From positions 1 to 17,237 of the forward strand of contig JAICIL010000063.1 of assembly GCA_025924435.1 (NCBI GenBank): a DNA stretch of 17,237 nucleotides. Direction: 5' to 3'. The DNA is from Chloroflexia bacterium (GTDB taxonomy: Bacteria; Chloroflexota; Chloroflexia; Thermomicrobiales; JALYUS01). How positions within the stretch are numbered: position 1 is the first letter of the stretch; every line of letters starts with the position of its first letter. A program made the position numbers and the translations under genes. This document shows positions 6,690 to 14,238 of the stretch, one piece after another. Under the pieces are notes generated by a model. That model was not told where the DNA came from. It searched no databases and worked only from the letters and a program-made list of their open reading frames with translations.

Positions 6690-6707
6690 CCCGCCCCGAG
6701 CGGCGGG
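6690..6707 (+). other. Small GC hairpin between the first two phage-like genes
   Basis: CCCGCC (6690-6695) pairs perfectly with GGCGGG (6702-6707) around CCGAGC, just after the 72-residue gene. No T-run follows. It is possibly an mRNA feature; chance is quite possible at this GC content. Confidence 0.25.
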
Positions 6708-6726
6708 CGACAGGGGGGCCTTTGCG

Positions 6727-6981
6727 ATGCAAGCACCATTCGATCCGTTGTCAACGCGCCGTTTGACCCGCGCGCGCTACCGGCGGCGGCGCGGCGCCGT
6801 GCCGCCGCGACCACCCGATGGATCCGACCTCTCGCTCTATGTCGAGGAGGCCGTGACGCGCCGGATGGTCGAGGATGTCGTCGAGGAGGTGCGCGAGATG
6901 CGCGACCGGATGACGAACCTCCTCTTCCTGATCGCCGGGAGCGTCCTCGTGGATATCCTCACGCGGATGCGGGGAGGCTGA
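6727..6981 (+). CDS. Small coiled-coil protein with one C-terminal membrane segment
   Basis: An 84-residue protein. It has a basic N-terminus (LTRARYRRRRGA), a charged helix (SLYVEEAVTRRMVEDVVEEVREMRDRM, about 36-62) likely to form a coiled coil, and one hydrophobic segment near the C-terminus (NLLFLIAGSVLVDIL, about 64-78). The layout resembles XhlA/hemolysin-type small phage membrane proteins, but there is no diagnostic motif, so this is only an analogy. AGGGGGG sits 8 nt before the ATG. Its stop is 2 nt before the terminase start, so the two are very probably co-translated. Confidence 0.62.
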   Translation: MQAPFDPLSTRRLTRARYRRRRGAVPPRPPDGSDLSLYVEEAVTRRMVEDVVEEVREMRDRMTNLLFLIAGSVLVDILTRMRGG

Positions 6982-6983
6982 CG

Positions 6984-8597
6984 ATGCGCGCATTCTTCAA
7001 CGGACACGAACCGGATACGACGCCACCGACGATCGCGCCGGACGATCGCGCGCTCCACTGGCTGCTGCGCGACATCGGCGCGTTCTCGCGGATGGTCTGG
7101 CCGGAGACGGCCCTCCGGCCATATCAACTCGCCCCGGCACGGGCGATCGTCCAATCCGCCCTCGCGGGGGATGGCGCGTCGTTCGCGGTCGTCTTCGCGC
7201 GGCAATCGGGGAAGGATGAACTGCTGGCGCAGGTGATCGCCTTCCTGCTCATCCACCGGCAATTGCACGGCGGCGAGATCGTCGTCGCCGCACCGTCACT
7301 CGTGCCGCAGGGGCAGATCACGCTGCGGCGCATCGAGGAGCGGCTGCGCGCGGCGCCGCTCTTCGCGCCCGCTGTCGAGACGGAGGGCGGGCACATCGTC
7401 CGCGTCGGGCGGGCGTCGGCGCGCTTCGTCTCGGCGGGGCCGATGGCGCAGGCGCGCGGCGCGACCGCGTCGCTCCTCCTCGTCGCCAACGAGGCGCAGG
7501 ACATCGAGCCGGAGCGGTGGGACGCCGTCTTCGACCCGATGGGCGCGAGCACGAACGCGACGACCGTCTTCACCGGCACCGTCTGGACGCGCAGCACGCT
7601 CCTGGCGCGCGCAATGGCGCAAGCGCAGGAAGGACTGAGGACTGAGGACTCAGGACTGAGTGGGAATCGGGATGCCTCGGCCCTCACTCCTCGGTCCTCA
7701 GTCCTCTTCTCCGCCGACTGGCACGCCGTGGCCCGCGAAGTCCCGGCGTACGGGGCGCGGGTGCGGCGGCGGATGGCGGAACTGGGCGAGCAGCACCCAT
7801 TCATCCGCACGGAATACTGCCTCCAGCCGCTCGACGACGCCGGGATGCTCTTCGACGCGGCGAAGCAGGCCCAGATGCGCGGCACGCACCCCCGGCAGCG
7901 CCGCGCAAACCTCGGCGGCGGCCAGTATGCGCTGCTGCTCGATGTCGCGGGGGAGGCGGAGGAGGCGGGCGCGCAGGCGGCCACCGGGCGGCACGGCTTC
8001 GTCTCCCCGCGCGAGACGCGGCGGGATAGCACCGCGCTCACCGTCGTGGCGATCGTGCCGCCGGACGCGCGCAATTGCACGCTCGTCCCCCGGCGGTGGC
8101 AGCGGCAATTGCCCGCCTATCGCGTCGTGGATCGCCGCGTCTGGTCGGGCGTCAACCATGTGCTGCTGGCGGAGGAGATCGCGGATCTCGCGCTGCGCGT
8201 CTGGGCGAACCCGACCTGCGCGCCGGTCGTCGTGGACGCGACGGGGATCGGGCACGGCCTGGCGGCGATGCTCCGCGCATCCTTGCCGCCGGACGCGGTG
8301 ACGCCCTTCGTCTTCACGGCGGCGAGCAAGAGCGACCTCGGCTGGCGGCTCCTCGCGGCGATCGCGGCGGGACGATATCGGGAATACCTCGATGACGGCG
8401 CGGACGACACGCGCTGGTTCTGGCGGCAGGTGGCGGCCTGCACCTTCACCGTCCGCCCCGGCGTCGGGCGGCAGATGGCGTGGAGCGTCCCCGACCCCGA
8501 ACTGCACGACGACCTCCTGATGAGCGCCGCCCTCGTCGGCACCCTCGATGACCACGACTTCCGCGACCGCATCGCGCGGGGCAGGGCTGAGGAATGA
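6984..8597 (+). CDS. Phage terminase large subunit (TerL)
   Basis: A 537-residue DNA-packaging motor: ATPase plus headful nuclease. ATPase motifs are Walker A ARQSGKDE (72-79), Walker B LLLVANE (164-170, Asn replacing the usual Asp but keeping the catalytic Glu) and the coupling motif TVFTGT (194-199). The RNase H-like nuclease shows LLLDVAGE (D320), VVVDATGIG (D418) and LHDDLLMSAAL (D509/D510). Length is normal for the family. Residues 216-241 are encoded by a 75-bp heptamer hairpin inserted in frame, in the region between the ATPase motifs and the nuclease. The last three residues and the stop lie in another heptamer hairpin. GGGGAGG precedes the ATG. All catalytic residues remain, so it may be functional. 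Confidence 0.93.
   Translation: MRAFFNGHEPDTTPPTIAPDDRALHWLLRDIGAFSRMVWPETALRPYQLAPARAIVQSALAGDGASFAVVFARQSGKDELLAQVIAFLLIHRQLHGGEIVVAAPSLVPQGQITLRRIEERLRAAPLFAPAVETEGGHIVRVGRASARFVSAGPMAQARGATASLLLVANEAQDIEPERWDAVFDPMGASTNATTVFTGTVWTRSTLLARAMAQAQEGLRTEDSGLSGNRDASALTPRSSVLFSADWHAVAREVPAYGARVRRRMAELGEQHPFIRTEYCLQPLDDAGMLFDAAKQAQMRGTHPRQRRANLGGGQYALLLDVAGEAEEAGAQAATGRHGFVSPRETRRDSTALTVVAIVPPDARNCTLVPRRWQRQLPAYRVVDRRVWSGVNHVLLAEEIADLALRVWANPTCAPVVVDATGIGHGLAAMLRASLPPDAVTPFVFTAASKSDLGWRLLAAIAAGRYREYLDDGADDTRWFWRQVAACTFTVRPGVGRQMAWSVPDPELHDDLLMSAALVGTLDDHDFRDRIARGRAEE
7631..7705. repeat. Heptamer hairpin inserted in frame inside the terminase gene
   Basis: Arms 7631-7660 and 7676-7705 are inverted complements at 25 of 30 positions. 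They are built of GAGGACT-phase 7-mers around a 15-nt loop. The element is 75 bp, an exact multiple of three, and is translated as a Gly/Arg/Ser-rich stretch unlike the rest of the protein. The same unit forms intergenic hairpins at 8583-8629, 12262-12392, 14239-14312 and 14829-14895. Confidence 0.85.
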
Positions 8598-8629
8598 GGG
8601 ATAGTGTTCCCTACTCAGTCCTCAGTCCT
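8583..8629. repeat. Heptamer hairpin at the terminase stop codon
   Basis: Left arm 8583-8601 and right arm 8608-8629 are GAGGACT-type arrays pairing imperfectly around a 6-nt loop. The terminase TGA (8595-8597) lies inside the left arm, so the last codons come from the repeat. Confidence 0.75.
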
Positions 8630-8655
8630 CGACCCTAAAGAAGAGAAAGGGGGTG

Positions 8656-8724
8656 ATGGCAAACACCAACAGCCGTGTGTCGGAACAACCCGGTAGAACA
8701 GCGGAACAAGCGCGGGGCGGGTGA
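8656..8724 (+). CDS. Possible 22-residue peptide between terminase and capsid genes
   Basis: An ATG at 8656 follows AAAGGGGGTG and opens a 22-codon frame (MANTNSRVSEQPGRTAEQAR...) ending at TGA 8722-8724, inside a GC hairpin. The ribosome-binding site is good but spacing is short. Nothing is known of such a peptide. It could be a leader whose translation affects the hairpin at 8713-8734, or a chance frame. Confidence 0.3.
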   Translation: MANTNSRVSEQPGRTAEQARGG

Positions 8725-8734
8725 CACCGCCCCG
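8713..8734 (+). terminator. GC-rich hairpin ahead of the scaffold-like gene
   Basis: CGGGGCGG (8713-8720) pairs perfectly with CCGCCCCG (8727-8734) around GTGACA and is followed by only TTT. It is a weak or partial terminator at best; it could reduce read-through from terminase to the structural genes. Confidence 0.4.
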
Positions 8735-8761
8735 TTTCGCATCCCCGGAAAGGAGTGCGGC

Positions 8762-9121
8762 ATGGATGAGATCATGGTCGCGGAGGCCCAGGCATCGCCT
8801 TCGCACGCGACGGAGATCGGCGGCCCGGCGACGGCGGACGCGGGCACGGGCGGCGCGGCACGATACGCCACCCTGAGTGCGGATGAGCGGCAGACGCTCC
8901 GCGCGACCCTCGCGGCGGCGCACCCGGACACCATTCCCCAACTGATTGACGGCGAGACGGTGGCGAGCATCGCGACGGCCAAGGCGGCCTATCAGCGCGC
9001 CGTCGAGCAGGCGAAAACGGCCGTCCCGGTCGCCGCCGGTGGCGGTGGCCGCCCCGTCGGCATGGACCCCGCGAAACTCTCCCCGCTCGCGAAGATTTCG
9101 CTGGGACTGCAAGGGCAGTAG
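8762..9121 (+). CDS. Hypothetical phage protein, candidate scaffold
   Basis: A 119-residue protein with an Ala/Gly-rich N-terminus, a helical middle (SADERQTLRATLAAAH, then TAKAAYQRAVEQAKTAV) and a C-terminal 'DPAKLSPLAKISLGLQGQ'. I recognise no family. It sits immediately before the major capsid gene, where scaffolding proteins or decoration proteins are usually encoded, and its low-complexity helical composition fits scaffolding; this is positional inference. The ATG at 8762 is preceded by AAAGGAG. The TAG stop abuts the heptamer hairpin at 9125-9214. Confidence 0.6.
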   Translation: MDEIMVAEAQASPSHATEIGGPATADAGTGGAARYATLSADERQTLRATLAAAHPDTIPQLIDGETVASIATAKAAYQRAVEQAKTAVPVAAGGGGRPVGMDPAKLSPLAKISLGLQGQ

Positions 9122-9124
9122 GCG

Positions 9125-9214
9125 GTAGACGGTAGACAGTAGTCGGTAGCCAGTTGAAAGCGGAGGGCGCTTCGCGCGTTTTCTTCTGTCTACTGTCTAC
9201 TGACAACCGGCTAC
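9125..9214. repeat. Heptamer hairpin (GTAGACA type) after the scaffold-like gene
   Basis: The left array (9125-9152) reads GTAGACG, GTAGACA, GTAGTCG, GTAGCCA. The right array (9186-9214) read on the minus strand gives GTAGCCG, GTTGTCA, GTAGACA, GTAGACA. The loop contains GCGC-TTC-GCGC followed by GTTTTCTT, a small terminator-like hairpin. It lies 3 bp after the stop codon. Confidence 0.8.
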
Positions 9215-9239
9215 TTCGAGCGACTGAAAGGAACGAGAC

Positions 9240-10142
9240 ATGGCGGTGACACTGGCGCAGGCGAGTTTGCTGACGAACAGCATGCTGATCCGGGGCGTGA
9301 TCGAGACGGTGGTGTCGGAATCGGCGGTGCTGAACTATCTGCCCTTCATGGAGGTCGTCGGCTCGTCGCTCGCCTTCCCGCAGGAGACGGCGCTGCCGAC
9401 GGTGGCGTTCAACTCGGTCGGCGGGGCGTGGGCGGAGAGCGCGCCGACCTTCAACCAGACGACCGAGACGCTGAAGATCCTCGGCGGCGACGCGGATGTG
9501 GACAACTACCTCGAACGGTCGTTCACCCAGGAGAACGACATCCAGGCGGTCGTGCTGCACGAGAAGGCGAAGGCGGTGGCGTACCAGTTCAACGCGTCGT
9601 TCTTCACCGGCGATACCGGCGTGGACGCCAACAGTTTCGACGGCATTGACAAGCGGATCGGCGCGGCGGCGGCGGCGCAGACGATCACCGCCGGGGCGAA
9701 CGGCGCGGCGCTCACCCTGCCCTTGATGGACCAGGTGATTGACGCGGTGAAGCCGGGGCGGCCCGACGTCCTGTTTATGTCTCGTCGCAGCCGCCGCAAC
9801 TTGAACCAACTCCGGCGGTCGGCGGGGAACATCCTGCAATCCGATCTCGACCAGTTCGGGCGGATGGTGCTCTTCTACGACGGCATCCCCGTCGAGATTG
9901 ACGACAACATCCCGGACAACAAAGCGGTCGGCACATCGGGCAATATCTGCTCGACGGTTTATGCCCTCAAGTTCGGCTGGAACACCGGCGTCATGGGCAT
10001 CCATTCCGGCGGCATCCAGGTGGACCGCATCGGCTCGCTGGAAACCAAAGATGCGAGCCGCAATCGCGTCAAATGGTACTGCTCCATCGCCCTGATGAAC
10101 CCGATCGGCACGGCGCGGCTCGTCGGGGTGAACGGCAGTTAG
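9240..10142 (+). CDS. Phage major capsid protein, HK97-fold type
   Basis: A 300-residue major capsid protein forming the icosahedral shell. Features typical of HK97-fold coat proteins are the N-terminal 'LTNSMLIRGVIETVVSESAV', an early 'LPTVAFNSVGGAWAESAP' hairpin/E-loop-like region, and a long helix 'ENDIQAVVLHEKAKAVAYQF'. 'FDGIDKRIG', 'PDVLFMSRRSRRNLNQL' and 'FYDGIPVEIDDNIPDN' follow in the A-domain region. It is short for the HK97 class and has no obvious N-terminal delta domain, in keeping with the separate scaffold candidate upstream. No prohead protease is visible. AAAGGAA precedes the ATG. The stop is 5 bp before another heptamer hairpin. Confidence 0.88.
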   Translation: MAVTLAQASLLTNSMLIRGVIETVVSESAVLNYLPFMEVVGSSLAFPQETALPTVAFNSVGGAWAESAPTFNQTTETLKILGGDADVDNYLERSFTQENDIQAVVLHEKAKAVAYQFNASFFTGDTGVDANSFDGIDKRIGAAAAAQTITAGANGAALTLPLMDQVIDAVKPGRPDVLFMSRRSRRNLNQLRRSAGNILQSDLDQFGRMVLFYDGIPVEIDDNIPDNKAVGTSGNICSTVYALKFGWNTGVMGIHSGGIQVDRIGSLETKDASRNRVKWYCSIALMNPIGTARLVGVNGS

Positions 10143-10146
10143 ACGA

Positions 10147-10209
10147 GTGGGCGGTGGAACGTGGGCAGTGGGCAGAAAAGACATGCTGCTCACCGTCCAC
10201 TGCCCACCG
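10147..10209. repeat. Heptamer hairpin (GTGGGCA type) after the capsid gene
   Basis: The left array (10147-10174) reads GTGGGCG, GTGGAAC, GTGGGCA, GTGGGCA. The right array (10186-10209), read on the minus strand, gives GTGGGCA, GTGGACG, GTGAGCA. The loop is about 11 nt. The portal ribosome-binding site AAAGGAGG follows shortly after. Confidence 0.8.
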
Positions 10210-10228
10210 ACGACGAAAGGAGGCTTTG

Positions 10229-11521
10229 ATGGTCTCTCCACTGCTCTCCGTTGTGACGGCGGGCGTCGGATCGTCGGCGAGCGCGGCGATTGCCGGGGCG
10301 CACCGGGCGGCTTGGCATACTGCAGATGACGATGTGCGGCTCCAGCGATACCGGCGGTTCCTCGATTTCGACAACGGCAAGCACGATGTCGGGCGGCTCG
10401 GCTTCGGGCAGACGCCGATTGTCGCCAACTACGCGCGGGTCTTCGTCCGCAAGGGCGCGAGTTACCTTTTCCCGGAACCGGTGACCATCGCCGTTGACAC
10501 ACCGGACGATTCGCCCGCCGCGACAACCGCCGCCGCGCGGATGGAAACGGCGTTGGCGCGGGTGGCGCACGAGAATGACCTCGGCGCGGCGGACCTCGCG
10601 ACCGCGATTGACGCGGGCGTGCTGGGGGACGGCGCGTTCAAGGTGACGTGGCAATCCTACCCCCCTCGCCCCCCTCCCGAAACGGGAAGGGGGAACGGAT
10701 GCGTGCGGATCGTGCCGGTGGATGTGCAGACGCTCTTCGTCGAGTCCGCGCCGGACGATGTGCGGCGGATGCGGGTGGTCAGGCAGGTGCGCGTCGTGTC
10801 CCGGACGGCGGCGGAGGTGGCGTACGCGGTCTCCCTCATCGCGGGGACGGCGGAGAACGTCACGGTCGTCGAGGAATGGAGCGACGCGACGTACCGCGTG
10901 CTGGTGGACGACGTGCCGGTGCACGAGGGGATGAACCCATACGGCTTTATCCCCTATGTCATCTTCCCGAACACGCCCCGGCCGCACGAATTCTGGGGCG
11001 TCTCGGACCTCGCGGACATCCTCGAAGTGAACCGCGCGCTGGATCGCCGCCTCTCGATCCTCGCGCAGATTCTCGAACTCTCCGGCAACCCGGTGACGGT
11101 GCTGGAGAATGTGACCGGCGCGCAGGGCGTCAACGTCGCGCCGGGCGCGTTGTGGGAATTGCCGGAGAACTCGAAGGCGTACCTGCTCGATCTGCTGGCG
11201 GGCGGCTCGGTGGAGCAGCATCTCCGGTACATCGAGGCGCTCTACCGGATCATGGACGACCTCGGCGAGATGCCGCGCATGAGTTTCGGGGAGGCCGGGC
11301 AGGCGCGCAGCGGCATCGCCCTGACGGTGCAGTTGCAACCCGTCGTGCAGAAGACGAACCGGAAGCGGCTGATCTGGGGCGCGATCATCGAACGCCGCGC
11401 GGCGCTCGCCCTCCGTCTCCTCCGCCAGCACCGCGCCCTCGATCTCGGCCCCTACACCCCCGATGATTTCGCCCTCCGCGCCGTCTGGGCGCCGATTCTT
11501 CCGGTAGCCAGTAGTCAGTAG
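10229..11521 (+). CDS. Phage portal protein, SPP1 gp6-like
   Basis: A 430-residue portal protein, the dodecameric DNA gate that docks the terminase and the tail. The clearest family signature is 'NPYGFIPYVIFPNTPRPHEFWGVSDLADILEVNRALDRRLS', followed by the long stem/crown helices. The ATG at 10229 has AAAGGAGG upstream, and the longer upstream reading is rejected because it overlaps the capsid gene and a repeat. Residues about 144-157 (SYPPRPPPETGRGN) come from a C/G palindrome inserted in frame. The last codons (VASSQ) and the TAG stop belong to the heptamer hairpin at 11504-11569, so the natural C-terminus may be truncated or replaced. The portal lies after the capsid gene, the reverse of the usual order. 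Confidence 0.9.
   Translation: MVSPLLSVVTAGVGSSASAAIAGAHRAAWHTADDDVRLQRYRRFLDFDNGKHDVGRLGFGQTPIVANYARVFVRKGASYLFPEPVTIAVDTPDDSPAATTAAARMETALARVAHENDLGAADLATAIDAGVLGDGAFKVTWQSYPPRPPPETGRGNGCVRIVPVDVQTLFVESAPDDVRRMRVVRQVRVVSRTAAEVAYAVSLIAGTAENVTVVEEWSDATYRVLVDDVPVHEGMNPYGFIPYVIFPNTPRPHEFWGVSDLADILEVNRALDRRLSILAQILELSGNPVTVLENVTGAQGVNVAPGALWELPENSKAYLLDLLAGGSVEQHLRYIEALYRIMDDLGEMPRMSFGEAGQARSGIALTVQLQPVVQKTNRKRLIWGAIIERRAALALRLLRQHRALDLGPYTPDDFALRAVWAPILPVASSQ
10669..10693. repeat. C/G palindrome inserted in frame in the portal gene
   Basis: Arms 10669-10679 and 10683-10693 pair at 10 of 11 positions around AAA (CCCG-AAA-CGGG core). The element resembles the C-rich palindrome at 15324-15346 and similar widespread intergenic repeats. 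It encodes a Pro-rich then Gly/Arg-rich insertion in the portal. Confidence 0.65.
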
Positions 11522-11569
11522 TCAGTAGTCAGAAGGTCTGGTTCGTTCTGACTACTGACTACTGGCTAC
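11504..11569. repeat. Heptamer hairpin (GTAGTCA type) at the portal stop codon
   Basis: The left arm 11504-11534 is GTAGCCA, GTAGTCA x3, then GAA. The right arm 11546-11569 is the exact complement of the same series with one fewer heptamer, giving 24 perfectly matched positions. The portal TAG is inside the left arm (11519-11521). Confidence 0.9.
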
Positions 11570-11587
11570 TCTCCGAAGGAGCAACGA

Positions 11588-12265
11588 ATGGCATACACAC
11601 GGCTCGATCTGCGCAATCTGGTGCGGCGGGAACTCGCGGATACTGGCTCCCCGCCGCTCTGGGCGGACGCGCAACTGAACGACGATTTGCAGGCGGGCTT
11701 CGAGGCCTACTCGCAGTACTTCCCGAACGCCGCGATCACGACCTTCACCAGCGGGGCGAATCAGGCGGCCCTGCTCCTCGGATCGTCCGTCGCCAGTGTG
11801 TCGGCGGTCGTCGTGGATGGCGTCGCGACGCCATGGGTGCCGGACCAGGCGACGTTGTACGAACCCGCCTTTCGCAATCAGGTGTCGCAGACCATCGTCC
11901 AGCCGGTGACGCCGTATGGGGCCGCCGCGACACACGGCCAGGCATGGGCGTTCTGGGGCGGGTCGGTGAACTTCCGCTACGCCCTCGCCGCCGGGCGGGC
12001 GATCACGGTCTATTACAACCTCTGGCATGCGCTCCCGAACGACGACGTGACCGCCGTGACGATCCCGGATGTGGATATCGAACTCGTGGTGCTCTACGCC
12101 TGCGACCGGCTCGTGCGGTCGGCGCACACGGACGCGGTCAAACGGGGCGCGCCCGGCGCGTGGGCCGACGCGCGCGACGATGGCGGTTACCTCCTGCGCT
12201 ATCGCGCCGCCCTCTGGATGCGGCGCGATCACATCGTCAGCCGGACGGTGCAGGCCCTCCAGTAG
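11588..12265 (+). CDS. Head-tail adaptor-like phage protein
   Basis: A 225-residue protein. Its N-terminus (LDLRNLVRRELADTGSPPLWADAQLNDDLQAGFEAY) matches the start of phage head-completion/adaptor proteins, whose helical bundle binds below the portal. The middle is beta-rich (AALLLGSSVASVSAVVVDG; RAITVYYNLWHALP), and the C-terminal helices contain 'DIELVVLYACDRLVRSA'. Position directly after the portal supports the role. AAGGAG precedes the ATG. The TAG stop is the first part of the next heptamer hairpin. The precise adaptor family is a guess. Confidence 0.72.
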   Translation: MAYTRLDLRNLVRRELADTGSPPLWADAQLNDDLQAGFEAYSQYFPNAAITTFTSGANQAALLLGSSVASVSAVVVDGVATPWVPDQATLYEPAFRNQVSQTIVQPVTPYGAAATHGQAWAFWGGSVNFRYALAAGRAITVYYNLWHALPNDDVTAVTIPDVDIELVVLYACDRLVRSAHTDAVKRGAPGAWADARDDGGYLLRYRAALWMRRDHIVSRTVQALQ

Positions 12266-12392
12266 GACTGAGGACAGAGGACTGAGGACTGAGGGTTCGT
12301 GATTCGGGCGCTCGTTTCTTACCCTGCAAATCCTCGCTACTCACCATGTATCGCGGACGTGACATTCCCGTCCACTCAGTCCTCGGTCCTAC
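12262..12392. repeat. Heptamer hairpin with long loop after the adaptor gene
   Basis: The left array 12262-12293 (GTAGGACTGAGG...) includes the adaptor TAG stop. The right array 12373-12392 is its complement (GTAGGACCGAGGACTGAG on the minus strand). The ~80-nt loop contains no feature I recognise. An open frame runs through it but has no ribosome-binding site. Confidence 0.7.
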
Positions 12393-12412
12393 CCAAGCGA
12401 AAGGAGCGGCCC

Positions 12413-14236
12413 ATGCCGCAATCGCACGACATCATCCTCGACGGGGCGGGATATATGATCGTCCCCGGCAGCTATTCGTACGCGGTGGCGGGGGCGGCGG
12501 TCGCGCCGGTGCGGGCGGGCGTGCCGTCGTTCGCGCAGGCATACGCGGCGGCGCAGCGCGCGGCGGTGGTGGCGGATCGGGACGCGGCGCGCTGGACGGC
12601 GGTCGGTCTGCGGCCCATCCCGCTCGGCCTCGGCGACGAACCGGGGCGGCTGATCCTGACGGCGGGCGAGGTGGCGGCGACGCTCGGGGGCGTCAACCCC
12701 TTCGACGGCAACTCGCAGGCGATCATCTACGGCGGCGAGGTCTATTTTTCGCAGGCGCAATTCCTCTATAAGGTCGTGCGCGCGGGCGGCAACTGGAGCG
12801 CGATCGCCTTCGTCGGCAGCGCGGCGGGGATCATCACGAGCATGGCGGTCATCAACAACCTGCTCTACATGGCGTGCGCGCCGCCCGCGACGACGATGAG
12901 CAACTACGCCGGGTCGGGCGCGATCGCCAACACCCCGGCGGCGCAGGCGGCGGTGATCTGGCAGTACGCGCAGGGCATCTGGCGCGCGAAGGGGAACGAC
13001 CCGACGACGATCAGCGGCAGCATTGACGGCGGCGCGACCTGGACGCAGTGGCAACTCGATTCGGCGGTGCGCGCGGTCGTGCCGTGGCACGGGCGGGCGA
13101 CGGGCGGCGGCGTGGTGTTGATCGCGACGCAGTACATGCTCTGGGAACTGGCCGGGCAGTGGACGGGGTCGCCCGCGACCTTCGGCGGCACGGTCAGCCC
13201 CCTGTACACCGGCCTCGGTGGCGGCGGCGCGGACGATTTCAAATGGCTGGCCGAGTTCGAGGGGGCCGTCTATACCTGGTACGCGGGGAGTGTCTCCCGG
13301 TGGGACGGCGTGCGGCTCGCGCCGGTGGCGGGATCGCCGCGCGGCCTCGCCAATGGCGGGTGCGTCGCGGGAGGCACACTCTGCGTCTCCGCGACCGATC
13401 CCGCGACGGGCTATACCACCCTCGCCTGCTACGACGGCGTGCGCTGGTTCGCGCTGGCGCGCGGCAACACGCGCCTCTGGGCGAACCTCGGCGGGAGCAA
13501 CGGCATCATCGGCGACGGGCACCTGCTCGCCTTCGCGCAGGGGGCGGCGGTCCTGTCGCGCTGGGCGCTGCCCGTCTCCGGCTTCTCCGCCGTCCCGGCG
13601 GCGAGCGGCAGCGTGACGGTCGGGCCGCTGGATGGTGGGCAGGGCGACGCGATCAAGGCGTGGACGCAGGTGGTGATTGACTGGTCGCTCGCCGTGCAGC
13701 CGAGCCAGCGCCCGCCGCCTGCGAACCCCGGCGGCACATTGCTCGTCGAGACGAGCGCGGACGACGGCCTGACCTGGGCGGCGCAGGGGACGGTGACGGT
13801 CGCGGTGGGCGCGACGAGCAAACAGGAGACGATCGCGCTCGGCGCGATAGGGATCGAAGCGCCGCGCCTGCTCGTGCGCGTGACGTGGACCCCGACGAGT
13901 GCCTACGCGCCGTTCCAGATTGACGGCATCTGGGCGACGGGCTGGACGATCGCCGACGCGCCGCACCGCGAGACGTGGACGATGAAATTGAAGGTGACGG
14001 ACAAATTGGTGGAGCGCGACGGCTCGGTGGACGCCCGCTCCGGCGAGGCGATGCTCCAGGCGCTCCGCTCCCTCGCGCAGAGCGGGCGGACGGCGGCCTT
14101 CCACGACATTGACGACGACCTCGCCGCCGCGACACGCACCGTCCGCGTCCTGGAATTGAAGGAGACCGAGCGGAAAGGCGACGGCGCGCATTTCCTCGAA
14201 TCGCAGGTCGCGCTCACGCTCGGCGCAATCGCGTAG
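12413..14236 (+). CDS. Large virion protein, propeller-like with tail/baseplate-type C-terminus
   Basis: A 607-residue protein. Residues about 80-430 contain repeated beta segments with Trp/Tyr and Gly such as 'GGEVYFSQAQFLYKVVR', 'DGGATWTQWQLDSAVRAVVPW', 'AEFEGAVYTWYAGSVSRWDG' and 'ACYDGVRWFALARGN'. This pattern is expected of a beta-propeller or BNR-like fold; 'DGGATW' and 'DDGLTW' resemble Asp-box motifs. The C-terminal ~90 residues (HRETWTMKLKVTDKLVERDG...) look like a separate alpha/beta structural domain. It most probably forms the tail fibre, receptor-binding or baseplate part. The ATG at 12413 has AAGGAG at 12401-12406. No tape measure or tail tube gene accompanies it. The family is not identified. 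Confidence 0.7.
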   Translation: MPQSHDIILDGAGYMIVPGSYSYAVAGAAVAPVRAGVPSFAQAYAAAQRAAVVADRDAARWTAVGLRPIPLGLGDEPGRLILTAGEVAATLGGVNPFDGNSQAIIYGGEVYFSQAQFLYKVVRAGGNWSAIAFVGSAAGIITSMAVINNLLYMACAPPATTMSNYAGSGAIANTPAAQAAVIWQYAQGIWRAKGNDPTTISGSIDGGATWTQWQLDSAVRAVVPWHGRATGGGVVLIATQYMLWELAGQWTGSPATFGGTVSPLYTGLGGGGADDFKWLAEFEGAVYTWYAGSVSRWDGVRLAPVAGSPRGLANGGCVAGGTLCVSATDPATGYTTLACYDGVRWFALARGNTRLWANLGGSNGIIGDGHLLAFAQGAAVLSRWALPVSGFSAVPAASGSVTVGPLDGGQGDAIKAWTQVVIDWSLAVQPSQRPPPANPGGTLLVETSADDGLTWAAQGTVTVAVGATSKQETIALGAIGIEAPRLLVRVTWTPTSAYAPFQIDGIWATGWTIADAPHRETWTMKLKVTDKLVERDGSVDARSGEAMLQALRSLAQSGRTAAFHDIDDDLAAATRTVRVLELKETERKGDGAHFLESQVALTLGAIA

Positions 14237-14238
14237 CG

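Noticed and set aside
8772..10526. 584-residue minus-strand open frame under capsid and scaffold genes
   Set aside because: Arg/Pro/His-rich product with no motif; a GC-driven shadow of well-supported + strand genes.
12389..14191. 600-residue minus-strand open frame under the propeller gene
   Set aside because: Same reasons: extreme Arg/Ala composition, no start signal, complete overlap with a supported gene.
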